The notes: generated from the sequence alone by a model not told the origin. A DNA stretch of 64,000 nucleotides from JADGRA01 sp052143535 (GCA_052143535.1 JBKQSS010000014.1:1-64000), one strand, 5' to 3'; shown: positions 1-7,166, numbered from the stretch's first letter. Program-made: numbers and translations.

Positions 1-132
1 AAGGACATGTGGTGCATCCCGAAGGTCGACGCCGAGTACGTGGCACGCATGGAAGACGTCTTGGACCTGTACGCAGAACCGGCCAACACCAAGCGGCCGG
101 TAGTCTCTTTCGATGAGAGCCCCACCCCATCC
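1..132 (+). pseudogene. IS630-family transposase fragment
   Basis: The reading frame at the left edge (in frame from about base 7) gives WCIPKVDAEYVARMEDVLD followed by a segment ending in a SFDESP-like stretch. This resembles the part of IS630-family DDE transposases just before and including the first catalytic Asp (usually V-x-x-D-E-x-P). Similarity stops near base 130, where the next sequence begins in another frame, so only about 40 codons remain and no terminal inverted repeat is visible. I infer an old, truncated insertion sequence. The left part lies outside the window. Confidence 0.55.
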
Positions 133-149
133 GCTGTTGTTATTTCGAG

Positions 150-515
150 GTGTCGAGGGACGACCGCTTCATTGCCGCCCGAAGCCTGGCCGACGTCATG
201 ACGCTGTACCCAGTGGACGGAGGGGCGCCGACCGAGCTGCCGGAGTTGGGGAAGGACGCCCTGGCGGTGGGGTGGAACTCCGAGGGGCAACTCTGGGTGC
301 GCTCGTCCCGCGAGGCGCCCTGCCGCCTCCGACTCTTCGACATCCGAAGCCGCCGCGTCGTGGAAGAGCGCACGCTGTCGCCGGCCGATGCAACGGGACT
401 CGCTAGTATTGGAGAAGTCCGGGTGACGCCGGATGACCAGGCCATTGCCTTCGACTACGTCCGCGTCATGGGCTACCTATATAAGGCGAACGGGCTGGTC
501 GCTCCGGCGCGCTAA
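150..515 (+). pseudogene. C-terminal fragment of a beta-propeller (WD40/TolB-like) protein
   Basis: The open frame of about 121 codons has the texture of beta-propeller blades: a 'SRDDRFIAA' turn, 'GWNSEGQLWVRSS', and 'VTPDDQAIAFDYVRV'. Such repeats form the C-terminal half of many myxobacterial Ser/Thr kinases and TolB-like proteins. The frame has no convincing start, since the only start-like codon is GTG at 150, and it follows the transposase remnant directly. It is therefore probably the tail of a gene whose front was lost. The stop lies 70 bases left of the first tRNA fragment, so this belongs to the element to the left of that boundary. Confidence 0.4.
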
Positions 516-585
516 CGCACCGCCGGACCCTGGCGCGAGGGCGCAAAGAGAGCTTCGGGCCTGACCCTTTTCATGCGGTCAGCAA

Positions 586-633
586 GCTCCCCGACCAGGA
601 CTCGAACCTGGGACATGGTGATTAACAGTCACC
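586..633 (-). repeat. tRNA-Asn 3'-half fragment, copy 1 (putative att site)
   Basis: These 48 bases are identical to the 3' part of the intact tRNA-Asn gene at 21,945-22,017, from the anticodon stem through the T arm to the discriminator base plus one more base. No D arm or 5' acceptor strand is present, so it cannot be a functional tRNA. Identity stops exactly at both edges. Displaced 3' tRNA fragments of this kind are left when an element integrates into a tRNA gene. This is the left boundary of cassette B. Confidence 0.9.
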
Positions 634-662
634 TGTAGATACTCAGGCGCCGCGTAGCCACC

Positions 663-722
663 GAGGAGAATTGGCCTTGAGTGGCCGTGGGTGGCCGCGA
701 GGAGTTCCAATAGAGTTACCAC
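663..722. repeat. cassette-end conserved block, copy 1
   Basis: A roughly 60-base block found beside every tRNA-Asn fragment. It starts with GAGGAGAA, continues with TGGCC motifs spaced 10 bases apart (three here) and ends with AGTTCCAATAGAGTTACCA. It lies 29 bases to the right of the tRNA fragment, inside the element. The 10-base phasing puts the iterons on one face of the helix, as expected for a protein-binding arm site. The role is inferred. Confidence 0.8.
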
Positions 723-743
723 GACTCATGCCCGGTCATCGAA

Positions 744-1090
744 GTGGTCGTGGGCGCCGGATGGTCGACGCCACGAGGCCGCGAGTGGCTCTCCATCTCG
801 GAAGTCATCGAGTATTTGGGGGCGTTACTGCGCTCGGGCAACAGTGACTCCCTCCGTTGGACCACCGCCGATGATGACGGCCGGGTCATGGTGCACAACC
901 TCTTCAGCTTGTCGACCAACGGGGCGTCCAGGGTTTGCTCAGATTTCATACCGGGGAGTGACCTACACCCTCAGCACCGACGCCGACCAGATGGCGACGA
1001 CCTCGCGTAACCACAGCATCTCTACCTGCTGAACGAACTCATCAGCACAGCCAAGGGCTCGAGCGACATTCCCAACACTCAGGCGTCCAA
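744..1090 (+). pseudogene. degraded hypothetical gene with frameshifts
   Basis: Three plus-strand frames in succession carry protein-like sequence. The first is 'SISEVIEYLGALLRSGNSD' (about 795-850). A second frame has 'ISYRGVTYTLSTDADQM' (about 942-992). A third has 'QHLYLLNELISTAKGSS' (about 1014-1064). Together they look like one coding sequence broken by at least two indels. I do not recognise the family. The region sits just inside the left end of cassette B. It could also be non-coding, since high-GC DNA keeps frames open by chance. Confidence 0.35.
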
Positions 1091-1182
1091 ATCATCCTTT
1101 AGGGGGCGCCGCGGCAACGAAGGCCAGACAAACCCAGCGCGCCGAGAGCTTCTCCAAAGTCGCGCCGCCGACCGAGACTCCC

Positions 1183-1863
1183 CTACTTGCGGTGAGGTGA
1201 GTCTTGCTGAGCTAGATAGCTGACGAGCTCCATCAGCGCCGTGACGGTCTCGTCGCGCTTCTTCCTCGTCACCGTCCGTCTAACAATTCCCCCCGGGACT
1301 TCCTGGACGGTCCAGAGCTTTTCCACGGTGACTTCGTCTCCGATTTTCTCCGAGGACTCGACCCATTCGGTGTCGAACTGCTTTCCTTTGACGGCCACCA
1401 CTTCCTTCCCTTCATTGATGGAGTAGGTGGTGGTGTCTAGGGATTGGGCGTCCTCGTACTGAACTGTCGCCGGGAACTCGGTGACTGTTCGGGTCGTTTC
1501 AGTGGCGGCGGCGAATGGGCCGTTCCCGCTGGTCGAAACGACCGTCTCAACCCTGACGCTCTTCTTGGTTTTCGAGAGGAGTTTCGAGGTGATGTTGGAG
1601 ACGCCAACACTTCCGTCAGGCAACGTCGTCACCTCTTTCAAACTCACGCTGGCACCGGGTTTGAACTGCGCCCAGTGGGCGAAGGGCGGGTTGTTCACAA
1701 CGTCGCCTACATTTGGGTGCGGTTGGGAAGGCGCGTTGGCTGGTTTTGTGCTGGCCTGGCTAACCGGCGAGGGACTCGCGGGGGGAGTCTCCTTCCCGGA
1801 CTGACCCCAAGCCAGGCCCTGCAACAACAGCACGACCGCCAAGCCCGTCATCCACCGAGCCAT
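1183..1863 (-). CDS. secreted hypothetical protein
   Basis: A 226-residue protein with a clear N-terminal signal peptide: MARWMTGLAVVLLLQGLAWG, with cleavage probably just after Gly/Gln at about 20-21. A Pro/Ser/Thr-rich linker follows to about residue 55. The remaining 170 residues are rich in Thr/Val and alternate polar and hydrophobic residues, suggesting a beta-strand domain exported to the periplasm or beyond. No catalytic motif is recognisable. It is divergent from the RiPP genes on its right, with a 140-base intergenic region holding both promoters, so it may or may not belong to that locus. The ATG at 1863 is the only start giving a complete signal peptide. Confidence 0.75.
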   Translation of the reverse strand: MARWMTGLAVVLLLQGLAWGQSGKETPPASPSPVSQASTKPANAPSQPHPNVGDVVNNPPFAHWAQFKPGASVSLKEVTTLPDGSVGVSNITSKLLSKTKKSVRVETVVSTSGNGPFAAATETTRTVTEFPATVQYEDAQSLDTTTYSINEGKEVVAVKGKQFDTEWVESSEKIGDEVTVEKLWTVQEVPGGIVRRTVTRKKRDETVTALMELVSYLAQQDSPHRK

Positions 1864-2003
1864 AGAGGGCCCTCCAACTCGAACCGTGCCTCATCGGCGA
1901 AACACGGTCTTCAATGAACCATACCTGAGGCTTCAAGCGTTGACACCACACCGACGACCTTCGTAGCTTCGCCTTCCGTCCAGCGTTGCTCCGGGGTGCG
2001 CCT

Positions 2004-2357
2004 GTGAGGAATGTGACAGTTGACGCCCGCTCGAAGTTGAAACGCCGCTGGTTGCGCCTGTTGAGGGGCCGCGCCGGGGCCGTCGTCGTCGCTTCGGCCG
2101 TTCTCACCAGTCCCCTCGCCTCAGCGGCTCGCTCCGCCACTGCTGCACCAGCATCGGAACGGGCCGCCCAGGTACGCAAATTGTTGCGAGACACGGTGCC
2201 TGTCGACCAGCCTCCAACGGCGCCGCCCGAGAGGCTGGCGTGGTGGGGCAAAGGCTGGGGCAACGGTGGTTGGGGATGGCACCCCGGCTGGCACAACTGG
2301 CCGAACTGGCACAACTGGCACAATTGGCCCAATTGGCCGAACTGGGGCAATGGGTGA
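2004..2357 (+). CDS. GRRM-type RiPP precursor with seven tandem W-x-N core motifs
   Basis: A small protein (117 residues from GTG 2004; TTG 1986 and GTG 2013 are alternatives) with a basic N terminus, a hydrophobic signal-like segment (AGAVVVASAVLTSPLASA), a linker, and a Trp/Gly/Asn/His-rich tail. The last 22 residues are seven consecutive W-x-N triplets (x = H, P, H, H, P, P, G; bases 2289-2351) plus a final Gly. Leader plus aromatic repeat next to a radical-SAM/SPASM enzyme is the GrrA layout (TIGR04260-like). W-x-N is the known target motif of enzymes that link an aromatic ring to the third residue, giving three-residue cyclophanes (triceptides). Cross-linking of each triplet is inferred. 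The stop overlaps the start of the enzyme gene, implying translational coupling. Confidence 0.8.
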   Translation: MRNVTVDARSKLKRRWLRLLRGRAGAVVVASAVLTSPLASAARSATAAPASERAAQVRKLLRDTVPVDQPPTAPPERLAWWGKGWGNGGWGWHPGWHNWPNWHNWHNWPNWPNWGNG

Positions 2358-3525
2358 GCTAGTCGCCGCTGACGCCTCGAGCGGCCGCCTCGGCCCACTT
2401 GACCTGTTGGTCTTACAGCCGACGCCGTTCTGCAACCTCGACTGCAGCTACTGCTACCTGCCCGACCGCGGCAAGACGCTGCGGATGACTGAAGAGACGC
2501 TGGAGTGGACCTTTCGTCGGGTGGCGGAAAGCAACCTGGTCGAACGGCCGTACACCGTCGTGTGGCATGCCGGCGAGCCGCTGGTGCTGCCAGCGGCCTT
2601 CTACCGGCGCGCCTTCGACCTCGCCGAACGGCACCTTCCCCGCGGCGTACCGTTTACCCATTCCTTCCAGACCAACGGCACGCTCATCGACGCCGACTTC
2701 TGCGAGCTCATACGAGAATTCAACGTCCGGGTGGGTGTCAGCGTGGACGGTCCTGCCTTCTTGAATGACCGCTACCGAAAAACGCGTCGTGGGACGGGAA
2801 CACTTTCGGACGTGCTGGCTGGCATCGAGGTGCTACGGAAGTTCACTGTCCCCTTCCACGTCATCACGGTGCTGACGCGAGAGTCGCTCGATTACCCCGA
2901 CGAACTCTGTGAGTTTTACCGAGCGGAGGGCATCGAGCATATCGGCCTCAACATCGAAGAAATCGAAGGGCCGCACACGCGTTCGTCGCTCGGCAGCGAG
3001 GACGCTCCGGCCCGTTACGAGGCCTTCATGACGCGTTTCTTTGACTTGGCTCATGGACAGCTGCCGAGGCTGCATGTCCGAGAATTCGACAGCATGCTGG
3101 CGTCGGTACTTTACGCTGGGGACGAGTGGCCTGGGGCGTCTCAAGAGGCCCAGCCGTTCGCTATCATCTCGGTGGACCACCAAGGCAACTTCTCCACGTT
3201 TTCACCAGAGCTCCTCGGGCTGCCGAGCGCGACCTACGGTGGCTTCTCACTGGGAAACGTGCGCCACCTTTCTTTTCGGGAGGCCTCTGCGACGGTCCGT
3301 TACCAGAGCATGGCCGGAGACGTCGCCGCGGGCGTCTCCGAGTGCCGCCGGACGTGCGCGTACTTTGCGTTTTGTGGAGGTGGCGCGCCGGCCAATAAGT
3401 ATTTTGAAAACGGCTCATTCGATTCGACCGAGACCCTCTTCTGCAGGTTGCATCGCAAGGCGCTGGCGGAAGTCATGCTTTCGAAGTTGAGTCCGACGGT
3501 TCGCGTGAGCGTCCATGGCCCCTGA
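2350..3525 (+). CDS. grrM: radical SAM/SPASM enzyme, GRRM system (GrrM-like cyclophane synthase)
   Basis: About 391 residues. Near residues 25-32 is the radical-SAM CxxxCxxC motif (CNLDCSYC), followed by a GGEP-like 'HAGEP', 'SFQTNGTLID' and 'VGVSVDGP'. These are characteristic of peptide-modifying SPASM enzymes, and the sequence closely resembles the GRRM family (TIGR04261). The C terminus has SPASM cysteines (CRRTCAYFAFCGGG and a last Cys near 'LFCRLH') for auxiliary iron-sulfur clusters. The ATG at 2350 was chosen because it lies in the precursor's last codons (overlap 8 bases) and leaves a normal N terminus; the frame extends upstream but would read through the precursor repeat. The predicted role is C-C cross-linking of precursor Trp rings. 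Confidence 0.88.
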   Translation: MGELVAADASSGRLGPLDLLVLQPTPFCNLDCSYCYLPDRGKTLRMTEETLEWTFRRVAESNLVERPYTVVWHAGEPLVLPAAFYRRAFDLAERHLPRGVPFTHSFQTNGTLIDADFCELIREFNVRVGVSVDGPAFLNDRYRKTRRGTGTLSDVLAGIEVLRKFTVPFHVITVLTRESLDYPDELCEFYRAEGIEHIGLNIEEIEGPHTRSSLGSEDAPARYEAFMTRFFDLAHGQLPRLHVREFDSMLASVLYAGDEWPGASQEAQPFAIISVDHQGNFSTFSPELLGLPSATYGGFSLGNVRHLSFREASATVRYQSMAGDVAAGVSECRRTCAYFAFCGGGAPANKYFENGSFDSTETLFCRLHRKALAEVMLSKLSPTVRVSVHGP

Positions 3526-4329
3526 ACGGCTTGAAGGTGATTACCGCTTGGTGTTCGCCCCGTATTTCCAAGTGCGACCCCGCTTCGAGAAGCGACTGGC
3601 GAGGTGCGATACCGTCGGCACGGTAGGAGGCGCCGTCCGGCCGCTAGGACCGTGGCTTCCTTTCGAGGAGCCAGAGTTCGGTTTGGCGGTGAGCGTCGAA
3701 GCGGTACCAGCTCTGAAGACAGGCGACTTAGGCTTGTTTGAGATGCCAAAAAATCTCCGCGAAGAGTGGTGGGCTCTCGCAGTGTCCCGACGGCGAACCA
3801 GTGCGTCCGACAGGTTTCAAACAGTCTTCAGCAAGCTGACCGAGTTCCTGCGTTTTAAGCGTCTACCAGTGCCCGAACGCGTGCACATGGACGTTATCGC
3901 GAGCGCTCCTGGACTTTCTTCCACCGGTTTGAGCTGGGGTGGCGCCACGCCAGGCCTCGACCTGAGAAAGTCCCCTCTTCCCCTCGCCTATCTCAACCTC
4001 GGGGATGAGACTGCTTTTGTCGTCTTCTCGAATCTCTCGCTCACCTCGCTCGTGAGAGGCCTCTCCCAGGCGGGTAGTCCGAGGACCGCGGATTTGCGTG
4101 GACGAGCGCTGGTGCGTGGCTTTTTCGAAGCTTTCCCTGGGCAGCCAATTTTTCGGGCCGCGCTCGAGCCCGGAGAGGGAATTTGGTTGTCCCTTTGGGG
4201 GTCCTCCATGACGGGTGGACGGAGGAAAAACGAGACCTTGACGTCATGCTTCAGATCGCTGCGGAAGAGGAGGTGGCGACGAATGACAGCCGCCCGGCCT
4301 CAAAAATCCCCTTCGACAGTCGCCTCTAG
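3515..4329 (+). pseudogene. RiPP-locus hypothetical protein, single frameshift
   Basis: Starts with ATG overlapping grrM by 11 bases, so it belongs to the RiPP operon. The first 222 residues are protein-like. Near 4,181 the frame that keeps protein character changes by one base: the continuing frame gives VPLGVLHDGWTEEKRDLDVM and stops at 4,329. The original frame runs on into Arg/Ser-rich sequence and then, apparently by chance, into the next gene. I read the true product as about 271 residues with one indel, either a sequencing error or recent inactivation. An H-x-D ('VHMDV') and a later 'LHDGW' are compatible with a 2-oxoglutarate/iron or cupin fold, but I do not recognise the family. Confidence 0.5.
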
Positions 4330-4357
4330 CCCTAACCCCTGTTCCTCGGAGCCAACC

Positions 4358-4612
4358 GTGCTCGTTCGACCCAGTTTCTCCCGCCCCTTCCTCCCGCTCT
4401 TCCTTGTTTGCCTCGCCTTTGGCTCGGGGCGAGCCCTTGGGCAGTCCACTTACTTGCCCCATTTCGTGAACGCCCTCAACGCGCTCAGGACTGCACACAC
4501 AGAGTTGGCCCAAGCCGAACGGAACAAGGGCGGCTACCGGACGGACGCTCAACACCTGGTGACGCAAGCCATCAACGAAGTCGAGGCTAGCATCGCCGGC
4601 GGAGGCAACTGA
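4358..4612 (+). CDS. small secreted helical protein (paralogue of next gene)
   Basis: 84 residues from GTG 4358. A signal peptide (SRPFLPLFLVCLAFGSGRALG) precedes a helical domain with 'YLPHFVNALNALRTAHTELA' and a 'KGGYR' motif, then 'AINEVEASIAGG'. The mature part matches the next protein position by position (Y-x-P-H, N-A-L-x-A-L, G-G-x-R, final helix). Small secreted proteins with this NALxxLxxAxxxL...GGHRxxAL pattern are widespread and uncharacterised. The frame is continuous with the gene before it, but a separate start after the 4,329 stop, with its own signal peptide, makes more sense. Its place in the RiPP locus suggests, without proving, a role for the pair in peptide export or binding. 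Confidence 0.6.
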   Translation: MLVRPSFSRPFLPLFLVCLAFGSGRALGQSTYLPHFVNALNALRTAHTELAQAERNKGGYRTDAQHLVTQAINEVEASIAGGGN

Positions 4613-4615
4613 CTC

Positions 4616-4879
4616 ATGCGCCTCCAGGTCCGCTCGAAAGTGAGAAGCTTGGCCGCCGCTGGCGCGGTGGCCTTCGCCGTAGGCTGTGCAACCGCTCCGC
4701 CCTACTCGTACCAGCCCCACATGCAGAATGCGCTGTCAGCTCTTCAGTATGCACAAGTCGAATTGCAGCAAACGCCGCCTGACAACGGGGGCCACCGCGA
4801 CCGCGCGCTCGAAATCATCGCCTCGGCAATCTCCAGCGTCCAACTCGGCATTCAGTGGGCCGCAGAGCATGGGGGCTAG
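4616..4879 (+). CDS. small lipoprotein, paralogue of preceding gene
   Basis: 87 residues, ATG four bases after the previous stop. The N terminus is a lipoprotein signal ending in a lipobox-like 'AVGC' around residue 23, so the mature protein probably carries lipid on that Cys. The mature domain repeats the neighbour's pattern: Y-Q-P-H-M, NALSALQYAQVEL, a GGHR motif, and a final amphipathic helix. Two adjacent copies, one soluble and one lipid-anchored, point to tandem duplication followed by different targeting. It ends the RiPP operon. The next 224 bases up to the tRNA fragment hold no gene I can see. Confidence 0.7.
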   Translation: MRLQVRSKVRSLAAAGAVAFAVGCATAPPYSYQPHMQNALSALQYAQVELQQTPPDNGGHRDRALEIIASAISSVQLGIQWAAEHGG

Positions 4880-5103
4880 CGGATTAATGCGCCTCCAAAG
4901 CCGTTCAAGAATAGCGCCCTGGTCGTCGGCGAACCTTATGCGGGCGGCGAGGCTCGACGCCCGGAGGTGACGGCCTGGGACTTGGCCTTCCACCGCGGGG
5001 TGGCGCCTCGGCCTCCCCTTGTGCCACACATTGGCTCCGCGGTGAGTGATGCCATCGGTGTTTGTTCGACGAACGGTACGAACCCCAAAGGCGATTCTTG
5101 AGA

Positions 5104-5151
5104 GCTCCCCGACCAGGACTCGAACCTGGGACATGGTGATTAACAGTCACC
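5104..5151 (-). repeat. tRNA-Asn 3'-half fragment, copy 2
   Basis: 48 bases identical to the 3' half of the intact tRNA-Asn gene. The flanks differ from every other copy right up to the edges. Boundary between cassettes B and C. Confidence 0.9.
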
Positions 5152-5181
5152 TTTGCGCCCCTCTGGTCGTCACAAATAGCA

Positions 5182-5241
5182 GAGGGGGAATGGCCTTCAG
5201 TGGCCGTGGGTGGCCGTAAGCAGTTCCAATAGAGTTACCAC
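5182..5241. repeat. cassette-end conserved block, copy 2
   Basis: Begins GAGGGGGAA, then three TGGCC iterons at exactly 10-base spacing, then CAGTTCCAATAGAGTTACCA. It starts 30 bases to the right of tRNA fragment 2. The 283 bases between this block and the next gene (5,525) contain nothing I can identify. Confidence 0.8.
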
Positions 5242-5524
5242 AGTCGGCCCGTCATTCCGCGCCCGTCGAAGCAGTGGTGAGCCGCAGGCCGTGCTGCGGT
5301 CAGTTCTCCAGATGCGCCATTGAGGGCCTGCGGCGTGGCGAAATCGGCCATGGAGATGTCACTCCCACACCGAGGGTGCGGACCGGTCAACCCCCGCCGA
5401 CGACCCCCGCCGACGACTACCGTTTGCTGTTCCCACAACCTCGGTCAGGAAGGTCATCAGACCGTGGCCATGCACAGTGTGAAGCGATAGAAGATGGACA
5501 AACGTAACACGAGGCAAAAAGAGC

Positions 5525-5785
5525 ATGTCCAAAACCGTCGAAACCTACCGTACGACCAGAGAACTCCGCGAGCTTGTGGGCCGCGCCGCAAAGGTGGAGG
5601 GCAAGCGTCGCTCGGAATTCCTACGCCAGGCAGCCGAGGAGCGGGCGTACGCGGTGCTCGCTGCCGCAGCTCGCGACCACCTCGCTGACTTGCTGGCTAG
5701 GCTTCCTCCGGGTCGAGCCCGCTCCGAGGTCGCCGCAGAGCGCCTTGGGGAGAAGGCAGCCCGCCGGGCCCGGTCCAGAAGATGA
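5525..5785 (+). CDS. ribbon-helix-helix antitoxin
   Basis: 86 residues. The first 45 match a CopG/Arc-type ribbon-helix-helix domain: a short strand (KTVETYRTT), helix A (RELVGRAAKVEG), a tight turn, and helix B (RRSEFLRQAAEERA). The C-terminal half is Ala/Arg-rich and probably disordered until it wraps the toxin. The gene overlaps the following PIN-domain gene by four bases (ATGA), the typical antitoxin-first arrangement. Expected activity is neutralising the nuclease and repressing its own operon, as in VapBC-like pairs. The role follows from architecture and context; sequence identity to a named family is not claimed. Confidence 0.75.
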   Translation: MSKTVETYRTTRELRELVGRAAKVEGKRRSEFLRQAAEERAYAVLAAAARDHLADLLARLPPGRARSEVAAERLGEKAARRARSRR

Positions 5786-6198
5786 GAGTTGTCGTCGACA
5801 CCTCGGTGATCGCCGCGGCCCTCACTACTCCGAACCCCCACTCTGCGTCGCCTGTGGTCCTCGCCGCTGCGGCAGCTGGCGCCATCCAGCTCGTAATCAC
5901 GGATGAATTAGAGGCCGAGTACAGGCGCGCCGTGAACTATCCCGAGGTCGTCCGCTATGCCGCCAAGGTGGATAGACTGGTCTTCGTCTCTGTCATCGTC
6001 GCCGCGGCTGAGCGGGTAACTGCCATTCCCTCGCGAGGCTCAGTCCCCTCGGACCCGGGCGATGACATGGTGGTCGCCGCCGCCCTCGGCGGGAACGCAG
6101 AATTCGTAGTGACACTGGACAAGGACCTGCTCCGGCTGCGCACAGTTGGCGGTATACGCCTGCTAAAGCCCGGAGACTTCCTGCGCGAGTTGCCCTGA
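5782..6198 (+). CDS. PIN-domain ribonuclease toxin
   Basis: 138 residues. The N terminus MRVVVDTSVIAAAL holds the first PIN acidic residue (Asp6) in the usual V-x-D-T-x-V setting. A Glu at the start of 'DELEAEYRRAV', 'PGDDMVVAAAL' and 'FVVTLDKDLLRL' supply the remaining metal-binding acids. The arrangement fits the 'putative toxin component, PIN family' (TIGR00305-like) group. PIN toxins cut RNA, often tRNA or rRNA, in the cytoplasm. It is translationally coupled to the RHH antitoxin. All expected acidic positions are present, so the toxin is probably active. Such modules often stabilise mobile DNA, which fits its place in a cassette. Confidence 0.8.
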   Translation: MRVVVDTSVIAAALTTPNPHSASPVVLAAAAAGAIQLVITDELEAEYRRAVNYPEVVRYAAKVDRLVFVSVIVAAAERVTAIPSRGSVPSDPGDDMVVAAALGGNAEFVVTLDKDLLRLRTVGGIRLLKPGDFLRELP

Positions 6199-6436
6199 CT
6201 TTACGCGGGTGTCGGCGTGGCTCATTCTCAGGAGCCTCGGCCGATCGGGCGCTGGGACCCGTGCCGCCGGCGTCAGTTCAGTTGAGGGGCCTCCTGCGGC
6301 TCGCCCGCTTGCCATCGAGCGCCGAGCACCTTCAGTTGATCTCGGTAGTTCCAAGGCGCCGGCAACCCTGCAGGCGGTCCCCTCCCGTCCCAGCGGCGCG
6401 GGGGTGGGACGAAGATCCTCTCTGCCCCACGCTCGG

Positions 6437-6480
6437 CTTTCGTGGGTGGCCGTACACAGTTCCAATAGAGTTACCACGAC
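6437..6480. repeat. cassette-end conserved block, partial copy (no tRNA fragment)
   Basis: Only the right part of the block is preserved: one intact TGGCC iteron at 6,447 with an eroded one 10 bases to its left, then CAGTTCCAATAGAGTTACCA. The sequence to the left is unrelated and no tRNA piece is present. The bases after it (CGACTCACGCCC) resemble those after copy 1 (CGACTCATGCCC). I read it as the scar of a lost cassette boundary. The rest of 6,199-6,607 shows no gene. Confidence 0.7.
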
Positions 6481-6607
6481 TCACGCCCTGGTTCCTCGAA
6501 GTGATCGCACGCTGGTCGAAACAGCGAGGCAGCTCCGCTCGCCTCAGCCCTCGCTGCCGAGCGACGACCCGGGCATGGCCAAGGCCTGGTGTCTCAGGTA
6601 GATGTTC

Positions 6608-6638
6608 TGTATGGTGAGTTGTATATGAAAGCCATACA
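6608..6638. promoter_or_regulatory. inverted repeat over antitoxin start (possible operator)
   Basis: TGTATGG (6,608-6,614) and its exact reverse complement CCATACA (6,632-6,638) flank the antitoxin start codon at 6,625. Antitoxins of this type usually bind such palindromes to repress their own operon. Position and symmetry are seen; binding is inferred. Confidence 0.4.
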
Positions 6639-6855
6639 AGTCACTGTGGATGAACGGCTCCTGAAATCCTTGGATGCGAACGCTGAGGCGAAGCGGGACG
6701 GGCGCTCCGCGGTGATCCGACGCGCATTGGCGCAGTACCTCGCTCGACGCCGCAGTGCCGAATTGGACGATCGGATTCGCCGCGGCTACGGAAAGACTCC
6801 GGTCGATCATGAACTTGAGGGCTGGGAGCAAGAGGGCACATGGCCCAGCGAGTGA
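6625..6855 (+). CDS. MazE/ribbon-helix-helix type antitoxin
   Basis: 76 residues from ATG 6625, chosen over an upstream GTG because it starts directly with the DNA-binding strand (MKAIQVTVDERLLKSLD). The sequence continues with 'RDGRSAVIRRALAQYLARRR', a ribbon-helix-helix fold like that of MazE/PemI antitoxins that pair with MazF. The tail (GYGKTPVDHELEGWEQEG) is acidic and aromatic, typical of the toxin-blocking extension. It overlaps the toxin gene by 16 bases. It is likely to repress the operon through the inverted repeat at its start codon. Confidence 0.78.
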   Translation: MKAIQVTVDERLLKSLDANAEAKRDGRSAVIRRALAQYLARRRSAELDDRIRRGYGKTPVDHELEGWEQEGTWPSE

Positions 6856-7166
6856 GTCGTGGAGAAATCTGGACCTACGAGTTTCGCAAGCCCGACAAGC
6901 TGCGACCAGTTCTCGTTCTAATGCGAAACGCAACGATCGAAGTCTCGAATACGGTTTTAGTTGCCCCCGTGACCTCCACGATTCGCGACCTGCCGACCGA
7001 AGTTCAGGTCGGCGTGGAAGAGGGTCTCAAGCACCCTTCGGCGGTCAAGCTCGATAACCTGCAGAGCGTGGACAAGACACGTCTCAGGCGCTTCGTTGGT
7101 ACCCTGGGGGAACAGCAAATGAGGAAGGTGTGTCTCGCTCTCGGTATCGCTACCGGCTGTGCCTGA
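6840..7166 (+). CDS. mazF: MazF/PemK-family mRNA interferase toxin
   Basis: 108 residues with the MazF signature order: 'RGEIWTYEF' at the N terminus (R-G-x-I/V-W), 'RPVLVLMRN' in the first barrel strands, 'VLVAPVTSTIR' with the conserved Pro-V-T/S-S/T, and 'SAVKLDNLQSVDKTRLRRFVG' near the end. The family forms dimeric barrels that cut mRNA at short sequence motifs in the cytoplasm. The expected residues are all there. It is coupled to its antitoxin by overlap. The sequence ends normally at TGA 7164-7166. Confidence 0.88.
   Translation: MAQRVSRGEIWTYEFRKPDKLRPVLVLMRNATIEVSNTVLVAPVTSTIRDLPTEVQVGVEEGLKHPSAVKLDNLQSVDKTRLRRFVGTLGEQQMRKVCLALGIATGCA

Larger units (their letters stand above)
586..5103. 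mobile_element. putative integrative cassette B (RiPP cargo)
   Basis: This is the interval between tRNA-Asn fragment 1 and fragment 2, about 4.5 kb. It carries the conserved end block at its left, a degraded ORF, a secreted protein on the minus strand, and a GRRM-type RiPP locus with two small secreted proteins. No integrase, relaxase or replication gene is visible. The boundaries come from the repeats. That the interval moved as one unit is inference. Confidence 0.55.

Noticed and set aside
586..633. Candidate additional tRNA genes at the five 48-base fragments
   Set aside because: Only the anticodon, variable, T and 3' acceptor parts are present. The D arm and 5' acceptor strand are missing at every copy except 21,945-22,017, so they cannot form tRNAs.
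691..1032. Recurring peptides (SSNRVTT-like on plus, VTLLEL-like on minus) at each end block, as possible gene ends
   Set aside because: They are translations of the conserved DNA block. The best minus frame (VTLLELLTATHGH) could be an integrase C terminus, but a stop codon lies immediately upstream in copies 1 and 6, and the 17 core bases show no synonymous variation.
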